Source: DASRRB01 sp036732755 (GTDB lineage Bacteria; Planctomycetota; B15-G4; SIAN01). Taken from it: a stretch of 32,667 nt of DNA. The notes beneath the pieces are model-generated. The model had not been told where the DNA came from and searched no databases. It saw only the letters and a program-made list of their open reading frames with translations. This document shows, piece by piece, positions 25,476 through 32,667 of the stretch; the stretch's first letter is position 1; the number at the start of each line of letters is the position of its first letter. Made by a program: the position numbers and the translations under genes. The stretch is taken from NCBI GenBank assembly GCA_036732755.1, contig DAINBU010000053.1, forward strand, positions 1 to 32,667. Direction: 5' to 3'.

Positions 25476-26781
25476 TCACGGCTTCGATGACGTTCCCGCG
25501 CCCGCTCACCACGAGGCTCTCGCACACCGACCGCACCAGCTCGAGTCCCCGTCCGCACAGGCGCAGCCGCTCTTCGGTCGCGGACTCCTTGGCGCGCGCG
25601 TGTGCGAGGTCGAAGCCCGGGCCGCTGTCCTCGACGCGGATGCGCAGCCGGCCGCCGTTCTCGCGCGGCTCCTGGCGCAGGCGGATCTCGACGAAGCCGT
25701 CGCGCAGCTCGCGCAGCGCCGTCGCGCGCCGCTCGAGGTAGGCGTCGAAGCCGGGGGCGTCGCGCTTCTGGTGGGAGTCGAGGCGCAGCACGCCGTGGTC
25801 GACGGCGTTCGACCAGAGCTCCTGCAGGACGAGGAAGAGCGTCGTCCGTTCGTGGATCGGGCCGCGCAGCTCGGCGACCTGCTGCAGCAGGAGCGGGAGC
25901 GGGTCGAGCGTGGCGAGCGCTTCGGCTTCGAGGCGCAGCGAAGTCGACCACGGGAGCGCCGTGGAGCGCGCGGCGGGGTCGGAGCGGGGGGTGGGAAGCG
26001 GCTCGACGGGCTCGACGGGGCGGCAGGCGACGACGGCGAGCGTCAGGTCGTCGTCGAGGGCGCGGTCTTTCCGGTGGAGCTCGACGGCGGCAGCGATCGC
26101 ATCGAGCAGCCCCCCGTCGCCGGCGCCAGTGCCGGCGCGGACGAGCTGCGCGAGCCGCTCCTCGCCGAACGGCATGCCGTCGGGAGCGCGCAGGTCGAGG
26201 AGGCCGTCGGAATGGACGAGCAGGAGGTCGTCCGGGTGGATCGGTGCGACCTGCGTGGAGGCGTCGAATCGGGCGGGCGGCTCGATCGCGAGCGGCAGGT
26301 GGCGCGAGGGGAAGCGCTCGACGACGCCGGCGCCGGTCCGCACCCGCAGCACGTCGGGGAGGCCGCCGTTCCAGAGGGTGAGGCGGCGCCGCTCGAAGTC
26401 GAGCTCGAGGAGCGCGGCCGCCAGGAAGAAGCTCGGCGGCAGCAGCTCGCGCAGCTTCGCGTTGAGCTCGGTCGCGATCTCCCCGATCGCGAAGCCCTTC
26501 GCCGTCATCGTGCGGAAGGTGTCGGCGGCGGGAAGCGCGCCGATCGCCGCCTGCAGGCCGTGGCCGACGAAGTCGCCGAGGAGCAGATGGAGCCGTCCGC
26601 CCGGATGGCGCGCGGTGAGCAGCAGGTCGCCGTTGAAGCGGCCGGCCGGGACGACCAGCGTCCGCACGCCGGCGTCGGGCGCGAGCCCGCGGTGGACGAC
26701 GCTGCGCAGGACGCGCTCGGCCACCTCCTGCTCGCGCGCGTCGCGGTCGGGGGCGCGCGGGAGCACGTCGGACGCGCCCAC
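25450..26781 (-). CDS. SpoIIE-type PP2C phosphatase fused to HATPase (anti-sigma kinase-like) domain
   Basis: This 443-residue protein starts from a GTG five bases after the STAS gene stop. The N-terminal half (about residues 30-240) is a PP2C/SpoIIE phosphatase with LHLLLGDFVGHGLQAAIG, LLLVHSDGLLDLR and DDDLTLAVVACR, including the metal-binding aspartates. The C-terminal half (about 290-443) is a GHKL ATPase of the RsbW/SpoIIAB type: N-box FLVLQELWSNAVDHG, G1 box RVEDSGPGF and G2 box GRGLELVRSV. One polypeptide thus carries both the phosphatase and a kinase-like ATPase, which would act in opposite ways on the adjacent STAS protein. No receiver or sensor domain is attached. The target sigma factor or effector is not in the window. 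Confidence 0.85.
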   Translation of the reverse strand: MGASDVLPRAPDRDAREQEVAERVLRSVVHRGLAPDAGVRTLVVPAGRFNGDLLLTARHPGGRLHLLLGDFVGHGLQAAIGALPAADTFRTMTAKGFAIGEIATELNAKLRELLPPSFFLAAALLELDFERRRLTLWNGGLPDVLRVRTGAGVVERFPSRHLPLAIEPPARFDASTQVAPIHPDDLLLVHSDGLLDLRAPDGMPFGEERLAQLVRAGTGAGDGGLLDAIAAAVELHRKDRALDDDLTLAVVACRPVEPVEPLPTPRSDPAARSTALPWSTSLRLEAEALATLDPLPLLLQQVAELRGPIHERTTLFLVLQELWSNAVDHGVLRLDSHQKRDAPGFDAYLERRATALRELRDGFVEIRLRQEPRENGGRLRIRVEDSGPGFDLAHARAKESATEERLRLCGRGLELVRSVCESLVVSGRGNVIEAVISWDWSGR

Positions 26782-26786
26782 GCGGA

Positions 26787-27092
26787 CTACGCCATCACGA
26801 AGAGCTTGTGGAAGTTCGCGATGGTGAGCACGCGCTCGACGTGCGGGCGCGCGTTGCGGATCGAGACGCGCCGCGTCGTGCGGCCGGCGTGCTCGCGCAG
26901 CAGGAGCAGCATTCCGAGGGCGGAGCTGTCGACGTACTCGGCGTGCGCGAGGTCGACGACGTAGCGGGCGGCGGGGGCGGCCGCGTTCTCGTAGGCGAGC
27001 CGGAAATCCTCGTGCACCGTGAAGTCGAAGCGGCCGTCGACGGAGATGGTGAGCTCTGCGCCGTCGCCCGAACGGCAGGTGTGCACCGACAT
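26787..27092 (-). CDS. STAS-domain anti-sigma factor antagonist (RsbV/SpoIIAA-like)
   Basis: This is a small STAS protein of 101 residues, with YVVDLAHAEYVDSSALGMLL holding the conserved serine that is phosphorylated in partner-switching systems. The ATG at 27092 has GGAG six bases upstream; a GTG four codons earlier overlaps that site and is less likely. It comes first in a two-gene unit with the phosphatase/kinase, which should set its phosphorylation state. By analogy, the unphosphorylated form would release a target from inhibition. Confidence 0.85.
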   Translation of the reverse strand: MSVHTCRSGDGAELTISVDGRFDFTVHEDFRLAYENAAAPAARYVVDLAHAEYVDSSALGMLLLLREHAGRTTRRVSIRNARPHVERVLTIANFHKLFVMA

Positions 27093-27154
27093 GCCGGACT
27101 CCACGAGAATCGGCTGCGTGTCGCTTCCGCCATCGAATGTGGAGGCGGCCGCGC

Positions 27155-27186
27155 TTGACGCGGGATTCCACGGATCGGGCTACGAT
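27155..27186 (+). promoter_or_regulatory. Possible promoter before the molybdopterin oxidoreductase
   Basis: TTGACG (27155-27160) and TACGAT (27181-27186) are good hexamers, but their 20-bp spacing is longer than the usual 16-18. The -10 is 41 bases from the ATG, leaving a leader with AAAAGG as a ribosome site. The rest of the 135-bp divergent gap shows nothing else. Confidence 0.35.
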
Positions 27187-27227
27187 CGACGGTTTCCCGA
27201 CCCGCTCCGAAAAAGGTGCCGACCCGA

Positions 27228-29468
27228 ATGGCCGCCACGCGCCGCCCGCTGCGCGAGCTCCTCCACTCCTGGATCCCGTTCGGGCTGCACGAACGCAAGC
27301 CGCGCCACTACCTCGAGATGGTGCGCATCGCGTGGGCGAACCGCCGCCGTCTCGGGTACGCCTGGCGCGTCCTGAGCCACGGCGTCTGCGACGGCTGCGC
27401 GCTCGGGACGGCGGGGCTCAAGGACTGGACGCTCGACGGCACCCATCTCTGCCTGGTGCGGCTCAACCTGATGCGCCTCAACACCATGGAGGCGTTCGCA
27501 CCGGAAAAGGCGTCCGACGTCGCCGCACTGTCGAAGTCGACCTCGCGCGAGCTGCGCGAGCTCGGCCGCATCGGCTGGCCGCTGCGCCGCCGCCGCGGCG
27601 AGCGCGGCTTCACGCGCGTCTCCTTCGACGAGGTGTGGCGCGAGGTCGGGCCGAAGTGGCGGGCGTTCGAGCCGCGGCGGACGGCGATGTACGTGACGAG
27701 CCGCGGCGTCACCAACGAGGTCTACTACGTCGCGCAGAAGGTGATGCGCCGGCTCGGCAGCAACAGCGTCGACAACTCGGCGCGCCTCTGCCACGCGCCG
27801 AGCACGGTGGGACTCAAGGCCGCGATCGGCCACGCCGCGACGACCTGCAGCTACCGCGACTGGTACGAGGCCGACCTGATCGTCTTCTTCGGGAGCAACC
27901 CGGCCAACGACCAGCCGGTCGCGATGAAGTACCTCGAGGGGGCGCGGCGGCGCGGCGCGCGCGTCCTCCTGGTCAACGCGTACGCCGAGCCGGGGATGCA
28001 GCGCTACTGGGTCCCGTCGACCGCGAGCTCGGCGCTCTTCGGGACGAAGATGAGCGACCGCACCTACCTCGTGAAGGTGGGCGGCGACCTCGCCTTCCTC
28101 ACCGCGGTCGCGAAGGTCGTGGTCGAGCGCGGCTGGCACGCGCCGGAGTTCATCGCGGCGGCGACGACCGGGTTCGAGGAGCTCCGAGCGCTGCTCGCGC
28201 AGCAGTCGGTCGCGGAGCTCGCGGCCGCCGCGGGGGTCACGGCCGCCGACGTCGAGGAGTTCGCGCGCGAAGTCGGCGCGGCGAAGCGCGCCGTGCTGGT
28301 CTGGTCGATGGGGATCACCCACCACGTCGAAGGCGCCGACGCCGTGAAGGCGATCGCGAACCTCGCCCTCCTGCGCGAGTTCGTCGGGCGGCCGGGCTGC
28401 GGCCTGATGCCGATCCGCGGCCACTCGGGCGTGCAGGGGGGCGCGGAGATGGGCGCCTACTCGACCGCGCTGCCGGGCGGTGTCGCCATCGACGGCGACT
28501 CGGCGCGCCGCTTCTCCGAGCTGTGGGGCTTCGACGTCCCGCACGAGCCGGGCCTCACCACGGTCGAGTACCTCGAGGCGGCGGGGCGCGGCGAGCTCGA
28601 CGGCCTCTACTGCATCGGCGGCAACTTCCTCGAGACCCTTCCGCAGCCGGAGCGGGTCGCTGCGGCGCTCGCGAAGATCCCGCTGCGCATCCACACCGAC
28701 CTCGTGCTCACGAGCCAGATGCTGGTCGAGCCGGCCGACACGGTCTTCGTCCTGCCGGCGCGCACGCGCTACGAGCAGCGCGGCGGCGGGACCGAGACGA
28801 GCACCGAGCGGCGCGTGATCTTCTCGCCCGAGCTGCCGCGCGACGGGATCGGCGAGGCGCGCAGCGAGTGGGAGATGCTGCTCGACTTCGCGAAGGCGGT
28901 CCGGCCCGAGGCGGCGGCGCAGCTCGACTTCGCCGACGGGGCGGCGATCCGCGCCGACATCGAGCGCGCCGTGCCCGTGTACCGCGGGATCGCCGCGCTC
29001 TCTCGGGAGGGCGACCAGTTCCAGTGGGGCGGGCCGGCGCTCTGCACCGAGCGGCGCTTCGCGACCAGCGACGGCAAGGCGCACTTCCAGGCGGTCGCGC
29101 CGACCGCCCCGGAGCCGCGAGCCGTCGACGGGAATGGTCGGACCTTCCGGCTCGCGACGCGCCGCGGCAAGCAGTTCAACTCGATGGTGCAGCACGACGT
29201 CGACGCGCTCACGGGCGCCGCGCGCGACCACATCTTCATGAGCGCGGCCGACGCCGCACGGCTGCGGGTGCGGCGCGACGATCCGATCCTGCTGCGCGGC
29301 GCGGTCGGGACCTTCCGCGGGCGCGTCTTCATCGCCGACGTCGCGGTCGGGACGCTCCAGGGCCACTGGCCCGAGGTGAACGGGCTGCTGCCGGCGAACG
29401 TGCTCGAGCCGAAGAGCCTCGTCCCCGACTACAACGCCGACGTCGAGGTCGAGCCGCTGCCGCGCTGA
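27228..29468 (+). CDS. FdhF/YdeP-family molybdopterin oxidoreductase
   Basis: This is 746 residues, the length of the YdeP-like (formate-dehydrogenase-alpha-like) group. The N-terminus has an unusual cysteine cluster, C54-x2-C57 then C75 (GVCDGCALG, HLC), instead of four cysteines. The putative molybdenum ligand is Cys188 in ARLCHAPSTVGLKAAIG. This position is selenocysteine in E. coli FdhF but cysteine here. DLIVFFGSNPANDQPV and PIRGHSGVQGGAEMG are strong molybdopterin-guanine-dinucleotide-binding motifs, and the C-terminal domain ends with ARLRVRRDDPILL and related strands. No signal peptide is present, so it is cytoplasmic. YdeP-type proteins are oxidoreductases of uncertain substrate. The moaA gene nearby supplies part of the cofactor pathway. 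Confidence 0.88.
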   Translation: MAATRRPLRELLHSWIPFGLHERKPRHYLEMVRIAWANRRRLGYAWRVLSHGVCDGCALGTAGLKDWTLDGTHLCLVRLNLMRLNTMEAFAPEKASDVAALSKSTSRELRELGRIGWPLRRRRGERGFTRVSFDEVWREVGPKWRAFEPRRTAMYVTSRGVTNEVYYVAQKVMRRLGSNSVDNSARLCHAPSTVGLKAAIGHAATTCSYRDWYEADLIVFFGSNPANDQPVAMKYLEGARRRGARVLLVNAYAEPGMQRYWVPSTASSALFGTKMSDRTYLVKVGGDLAFLTAVAKVVVERGWHAPEFIAAATTGFEELRALLAQQSVAELAAAAGVTAADVEEFAREVGAAKRAVLVWSMGITHHVEGADAVKAIANLALLREFVGRPGCGLMPIRGHSGVQGGAEMGAYSTALPGGVAIDGDSARRFSELWGFDVPHEPGLTTVEYLEAAGRGELDGLYCIGGNFLETLPQPERVAAALAKIPLRIHTDLVLTSQMLVEPADTVFVLPARTRYEQRGGGTETSTERRVIFSPELPRDGIGEARSEWEMLLDFAKAVRPEAAAQLDFADGAAIRADIERAVPVYRGIAALSREGDQFQWGGPALCTERRFATSDGKAHFQAVAPTAPEPRAVDGNGRTFRLATRRGKQFNSMVQHDVDALTGAARDHIFMSAADAARLRVRRDDPILLRGAVGTFRGRVFIADVAVGTLQGHWPEVNGLLPANVLEPKSLVPDYNADVEVEPLPR

Positions 29469-29480
29469 GGCGGCGGCAGG

Positions 29481-29720
29481 TCAGGTCGCCTTCTCGAGCG
29501 CCTTCAGCAGGGGCTGGAGCTGCCCGACCCGCAGCCGCGCGAGGAAGTCGATCGCGGTCGCCTTGAACTTGCGGTAGGGGTCGAGCGGCTGGAGCGTCGA
29601 CGTCGCGAATTCGCAGAGCTTCGCGTCGCTCCATTGGAGCCGGCGCTGCTGCTCCTGGACCTTCGCGAAGAGCTCCTTCATGGCCGGGCTGCGCAGGTCG
29701 TGGGCGGCGGGTTCGGGCAT
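29481..29720 (-). CDS. Small hypothetical protein, 79 aa
   Basis: This small helical protein has no family that I recognise. It has a charged N-terminal helix (MKELFAKVQEQQRRLQWSDA), then ATSTLQPLDPYRKFKATAID and a basic/aromatic C-terminus. It has no signal or membrane segment. Codon third positions are GC-rich as in its neighbours, and it is the last gene of a minus-strand unit behind the class IV aminotransferase (41-bp gap). It stops 12 bp from the oxidoreductase stop. It may be an accessory protein, but nothing shows that. Confidence 0.6.
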   Translation of the reverse strand: MPEPAAHDLRSPAMKELFAKVQEQQRRLQWSDAKLCEFATSTLQPLDPYRKFKATAIDFLARLRVGQLQPLLKALEKAT

Positions 29721-29761
29721 CGGTTCGCACTCGCTCGGTGGCGGGGAATGGGCGCGCGAGT

Positions 29762-30559
29762 CTACTCGCCGAGCTCGTGCAGCCGCAGGCGCAGGCGCGG
29801 GACGAGGCCCTTGTGGAGCGACCCGGCGCGCGGCGGCGCGAGCTCGCGGCCGAGCAGCGAGCGGACGGAGAGGAGGCCGTGCGCGCTCGCCGTCAGCAGG
29901 AGGTCGGGGGCGGCGAGGAGGTCGCCGACCGTGAGCGCCACCTCGCGCACCGGCACGCCGAGCGACTGCGCCGCGCCGAGCAGCGCCGCGCGCGTGACTC
30001 CGGGCAGCGCCCCCTCGGCGATCGGCGGCGTGCGCAGCCCGGCGTCGTCGAGGACGAAGACGTTGGCGGCGGCGGCGCCGGCGACGCGGCCCTGCCCATT
30101 GAGGAGGAGCGCCTCGTCGGCTCCGGCGGCGAGCGCCTCGTCGCGGGCGGCGTGCGCAGCGGCGCGGTCGGACGTCTTGTGGCGCGAGCGCGGGTCGTGC
30201 TCGTCGCGCGGCGCCGACGCGACGATCAGCCGCAGTCCGGCGGCGAGCGCGTCGGGCCCGAACGGCTCGAGGAACGGGTCGCCCGTGACGAGCGCCGCGC
30301 GCGGAGCGGGCGGCGCCGCGCCGGCGCTGCGCGCGAGGCGCAGCTCGACGAGCGCCTCCCGCGTGCGGGTCGTTTCGACGAGCTCCCGCACGCACTGCGC
30401 GAGCTTCGCCTCGAGATCGGCGCCGGCCGCCTCTCCGACGAAGCCGAGCTCGCGCGCCGACGAAGCCATTCGCCGGACATGCGCATCGATGCGGGCGGAC
30501 CGGCCGCGCCGCACGCGGACCAATTCGGCGAGTTCGAACCCAGCGAAGGGCGCGCTCAT
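29762..30559 (-). CDS. Class IV pyridoxal-phosphate aminotransferase (IlvE/PabC-like)
   Basis: This is a 265-residue fold-type IV PLP enzyme. Lys128 in SRHKTSDRAAAHAARD is the expected cofactor lysine. ADEALLLNGQGRVAGAAAAN and the preceding region match the family's 'A.E.L.L...G.V.E....N' block, with Gly-Ala-Ala in place of the usual Glu-x-x-x-Ser. IAEGALPGVTRAALL is the conserved phosphate-cup loop. The N-terminus has FELAELVRV where most members have F-E-T. Possible roles are branched-chain or D-amino-acid aminotransferase or aminodeoxychorismate lyase; these cannot be separated here. It starts 25 bases after the moaA stop, so the two are probably cotranscribed. Confidence 0.82.
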   Translation of the reverse strand: MSAPFAGFELAELVRVRRGRSARIDAHVRRMASSARELGFVGEAAGADLEAKLAQCVRELVETTRTREALVELRLARSAGAAPPAPRAALVTGDPFLEPFGPDALAAGLRLIVASAPRDEHDPRSRHKTSDRAAAHAARDEALAAGADEALLLNGQGRVAGAAAANVFVLDDAGLRTPPIAEGALPGVTRAALLGAAQSLGVPVREVALTVGDLLAAPDLLLTASAHGLLSVRSLLGRELAPPRAGSLHKGLVPRLRLRLHELGE

Positions 30560-30584
30560 GATCGAAGACGCGGGCGCGCCGGCG

Positions 30585-31619
30585 TCAGCCGCCGCGGGTG
30601 TGCATCTCGAGGTGGGGATCGCTGCGCAGCGCGGCGACCTCCTGGAAGGCGCGCCGCTCGCCGCTGTACGCCGCGCGCAGCCGCTCCTCCGCGCCGCGGT
30701 CGTCGCGCTTGCGCCACGCCGGAGCGAGGAGCTCCGCGATCGCCTCGGGCGAACGCCCCGCGCGCAACGGCGCGCGCAGGTCGATGCCGTCGGTCGCGTA
30801 GAGGCAGGCGTACCAGCGGCCGTCGGCCGTGATGCGCGCGCGATCGCAGCTCCCGCAGAAGGGCGCCGTGGTCGACGCGATGATCCCGAAGATCGTCCCG
30901 TCGGGCAGCCGCCAGCGCTGCGCCGGCGCCGAGCCGTCGGTGGGGAGCGGCTCGGGCCGGCCGCGCGCTGCGCCGATCCGCGCCAGCATCTCATCGCGCG
31001 GGACGACGTCGCTCGCGCGCCAACGCGTCGCGCCGCCGACGTCCATGTATTCGATGAAGCGGACTTCGGCGCCGGCCGCGCTCCCGAAGGCGAGGAGGTC
31101 GACGAGCTCGTCGTCGTTCACGCCGCGCATCACGACGGTGTCGAGCTTGGTGCCGGTGAAGCCGGCGGCGCGCGCCGCGGCGATCCCGGCGAGCACCAGG
31201 TCGTGGCCGGTGCGCCGCGAGAGCGCCTCGAACCGCTCCGGCCGGAGCGTGTCGAGGCTCACGGTCACGCGGCCGAGGCCGGCCTTCTTCAGATCGGCCG
31301 CCTGCTCGGCGAGGAGCAGCCCGTTGGTCGTGATCGCGAGGTCGTCGATGCCGGGACGGCGCGCGAGGAGGGCGACGAGGCGCGGGAGGTCGCGCCGCAG
31401 GAGCGGCTCCCCGCCCGTCAGCCGCAGGCGGTGGACGCCGAGCGTCGTGAAGACGGCGACGAGGGCATCGATCTCCTCGAAGGTGAGCAGGTGGTCGCGC
31501 TCGAGCCAGACGTACTCGTCCTCCGGCATGCAGTAGCGGCACCGGAGGTTGCAGCGGTCGGTGACCGAGAGGCGGAGATTGCGCAGGGGACGGTCGAAGC
31601 GATCGGTGACGAGCGGCAT
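30585..31619 (-). CDS. moaA: GTP 3',8-cyclase MoaA (molybdenum cofactor biosynthesis)
   Basis: This is a 344-residue radical-SAM enzyme that converts GTP to 3',8-cyclo-GTP, the first committed step in molybdopterin synthesis. The N-terminal SAM cluster is Cys23, Cys27 and Cys30 in DRCNLRCRYCMP. The second, substrate-binding cluster is Cys255, Cys258 and Cys272 (FCGSCDRARIT, WYACLY). RLTGGEPLLRRDLPRLV and VSLDTLRPERF are also typical. The protein ends in Gly-Gly, the conserved MoaA C-terminus that enters the active site. The ATG has TACAAT 11 bases upstream and no Shine-Dalgarno sequence. It is divergent from lexA and probably serves the adjacent oxidoreductase. Confidence 0.95.
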   Translation of the reverse strand: MPLVTDRFDRPLRNLRLSVTDRCNLRCRYCMPEDEYVWLERDHLLTFEEIDALVAVFTTLGVHRLRLTGGEPLLRRDLPRLVALLARRPGIDDLAITTNGLLLAEQAADLKKAGLGRVTVSLDTLRPERFEALSRRTGHDLVLAGIAAARAAGFTGTKLDTVVMRGVNDDELVDLLAFGSAAGAEVRFIEYMDVGGATRWRASDVVPRDEMLARIGAARGRPEPLPTDGSAPAQRWRLPDGTIFGIIASTTAPFCGSCDRARITADGRWYACLYATDGIDLRAPLRAGRSPEAIAELLAPAWRKRDDRGAEERLRAAYSGERRAFQEVAALRSDPHLEMHTRGG

Positions 31620-31630
31620 GGATGCGGGGG

Positions 31631-31636
31631 ATTGTA
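31631..31636 (-). promoter_or_regulatory. -10-like TACAAT before moaA
   Basis: On the minus strand TACAAT, close to the sigma-70 consensus, ends 11 bases before the moaA ATG. There is no ribosome site between. A start of transcription about seven bases further would leave only a few leader bases. Confidence 0.45.
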
Positions 31637-31661
31637 GGTGGAAGACGTGTGCCTGGGGCCC

Positions 31662-31689
31662 TTGACCGTTCGTACAGCGTTCGTTAACA
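31662..31689 (+). promoter_or_regulatory. Candidate lexA promoter around the operator
   Basis: TTGACC (31662-31667) is a near-consensus -35. A weak -10 TTAACA (31684-31689) follows 16 bp later. The GTTC-N7-GTTC box lies in the spacer, the position expected for a repressor that blocks polymerase. Confidence 0.4.
31668..31682 (+). promoter_or_regulatory. Putative LexA operator, GTTC-N7-GTTC
   Basis: GTTC at 31668-31671 and 31679-31682 are separated by exactly seven bases, giving the direct-repeat LexA box known from Alphaproteobacteria. It is in the lexA-moaA divergent region, 85 bp before the lexA start, and overlaps a possible promoter. An imperfect complementary-orientation copy, GAAC-N7-GAAT, lies at 31717-31731. 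The inference is lexA autoregulation. Confidence 0.55.
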
Positions 31690-31767
31690 CGCTCAGGCTT
31701 CACGCCCGACTTCCGCGAACCGTTGGCGAATCTTCACCGCTCCGTCCTTCTTTCGCGAGGCCCCCCG

Positions 31768-32541
31768 ATGTCTCACCCGCTGTCGAAGAAGCAGCTGGAA
31801 GTGCTGAAAGCCTTGGAAGGATTCGCGCGCGCTCGGGGCCACATCCCGAGCGTGCGAGAGCTCGCGACGCGGCTGCGCAAGTCGCCGACGACGGTCTTCC
31901 AGCACCTGAAGGCGCTCGAACGACGTGGGTATCTGAAGGGCGACGGGTCGGCGCACGGCTGGCGCCTGCTGCTGACTTCCGAATTGCCGGCGATCGAGCC
32001 GGCCGTACCGACGCTGCGCGTGCTCAGCGGGTCGGGCGCCGCCGCGGCGCCGGTGCGTGCGCGTATCGCGCGCGAGCCGCGCCTCGCCGACGACGCCGAC
32101 GACGCCGACGAGGGCGAGGCGATCGAGGCGGGGGAGAGCATCGCCGCGGGCGACGTCCCGGCCGGCTGGGTCCGCGTGCCGATCGCCGGCACGATCGCGG
32201 CCGGCCTGCCGATCGAGGCGATCGACGAGGGCGTCGAAAGCCGCATCTTCCCCGAGGAGATGGTGCCCGAAGGCGCCTTCGCGCTGCGCGTGAAGGGCGA
32301 GAGCATGATCGACGACCACATCCTGAACGGCGACCTCGTGATCGTCCGGCCGCAGGATGAAGTGAACGACGGCGAGATCGCGGTCGCGCTCCTCGACGAC
32401 GGCTCCGCGACCCTCAAGCGGGTCTTCCGCGAAAAGGGCCGCGTCCGCCTCCAGCCGGCGAATCCGACCATGGACCCGATCTACGCGGAAAACGTGCGGA
32501 TCCAGGGCCGCGTGGTCGGCGTCTGGCGCTGCTGCAGCTGA
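31768..32541 (+). CDS. lexA: LexA SOS repressor with long acidic linker
   Basis: This is a 257-residue LexA. The N-terminal winged-helix domain (about 1-68) has PSVRELATRL and SPTTVFQHLKALERRGYL, the DNA-recognition segment. The C-terminal S24 protease domain has the cleavage site Ala140-Gly141 in RVPIAGTIAAGLP, the catalytic Ser179 in VKGESMIDDHILNGD and Lys217 in SATLKRVF. The linker between them is much longer than in E. coli LexA (cleavage there at residue 84) and is acidic (DDADDADEGE). The ATG follows GAGG at seven bases. It should repress SOS genes and cleave itself when RecA is activated by DNA damage. Confidence 0.93.
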   Translation: MSHPLSKKQLEVLKALEGFARARGHIPSVRELATRLRKSPTTVFQHLKALERRGYLKGDGSAHGWRLLLTSELPAIEPAVPTLRVLSGSGAAAAPVRARIAREPRLADDADDADEGEAIEAGESIAAGDVPAGWVRVPIAGTIAAGLPIEAIDEGVESRIFPEEMVPEGAFALRVKGESMIDDHILNGDLVIVRPQDEVNDGEIAVALLDDGSATLKRVFREKGRVRLQPANPTMDPIYAENVRIQGRVVGVWRCCS

Positions 32542-32667
32542 GTTCGTTCGTCTCCGTCCGACAGGAAAGTAGAGCGGACGTCGAGAGCGGGGGTGAAGAG
32601 GCCGCGGGGAGGAAGGCTTCGTGGCGGATCGGGGTGCCCTCCGCCGCCAAAACCAACTGAGCAGAGG
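32542..32667. other. Terminal intergenic stretch, no gene seen
   Basis: The 126 bp after lexA show no convincing coding frame. CGTCCG (32555-32560) can pair with CGGACG (32575-32580) around a 14-base loop, a possible weak transcription-end hairpin with no T-run. Confidence 0.4.

Noticed and set aside
26782..27171. Long N-terminal extension of the phosphatase/kinase frame through the STAS gene
   Set aside because: It overlaps the real STAS gene in another frame and translates to Arg-rich nonsense. The GTG after the STAS stop is a better start.

Overview
The window is a gene-dense, strongly GC-rich bacterial chromosome segment. Third codon positions are almost always G or C, intergenic gaps are short, and GTG starts often overlap the preceding stop as GTGA. 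No rRNA, tRNA, phage module, CRISPR array or transposase gene is visible. The gene mix is a MoxR/DUF58/DUF4129/DUF4350 cluster, an FG-GAP lipoprotein, SpoIIE-type phosphatase partner switching, a large M14 metallopeptidase and a probable secreted selenoprotein. It fits a high-GC Planctomycetota-like lineage best, but nothing here is a decisive phylogenetic marker.

Layout. 1-3279: end of a membrane-fusion protein, then an ABC ATPase and two MacB/FtsX-type permeases. 3315-4244: an exported protein whose reading frame continues through an in-frame TGA at a Cys-TGA-Gly site, read here as selenocysteine. 4252-7077: an M14 peptidase with an unusual extra C-terminal half. 7152-7997 (-): a phytanoyl-CoA dioxygenase family enzyme. 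8055-14187: a six-gene, tightly coupled operon (DUF4129, DUF4350, MoxR ATPase, DUF58, SpoIIM-like, RDD). It converges on 14206-17590 (-), four tandem paralogous membrane proteins with a shared C-terminal tail. 17642-19215: ATPase and permease of a Zn/Mn-type ABC importer. 19265-19469: a 205-bp element with perfect 16-bp terminal inverted repeats. 19485-23037: a complete ribose-type sugar ABC importer. 23051-24409 (-): an FG-GAP lipoprotein. 24588-25475: a homocysteine S-methyltransferase family enzyme. 25450-27092 (-): a STAS protein and a combined phosphatase/kinase. 27228-29468: a YdeP/FdhF-type molybdopterin oxidoreductase. 29481-31619 (-): moaA, a class IV aminotransferase and a small unknown gene. 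31768-32541: lexA, with a putative operator of the GTTC-N7-GTTC type.

How the genes relate. MoaA makes the precursor of the cofactor that the nearby oxidoreductase needs. The MoxR-DUF58 operon is a probable membrane-associated chaperone system. The STAS and SpoIIE-like pair should control a sigma factor or other target encoded elsewhere. The strongest unusual signals are the TGA-interrupted secreted protein with a hairpin just after the TGA, the four-gene membrane paralogue array, the terminal-repeat element abutting the sugar-importer operon, a recurrent -10-like hexamer 8-11 nt before start codons that lack Shine-Dalgarno sequences (possible leaderless transcription), and the LexA operator.
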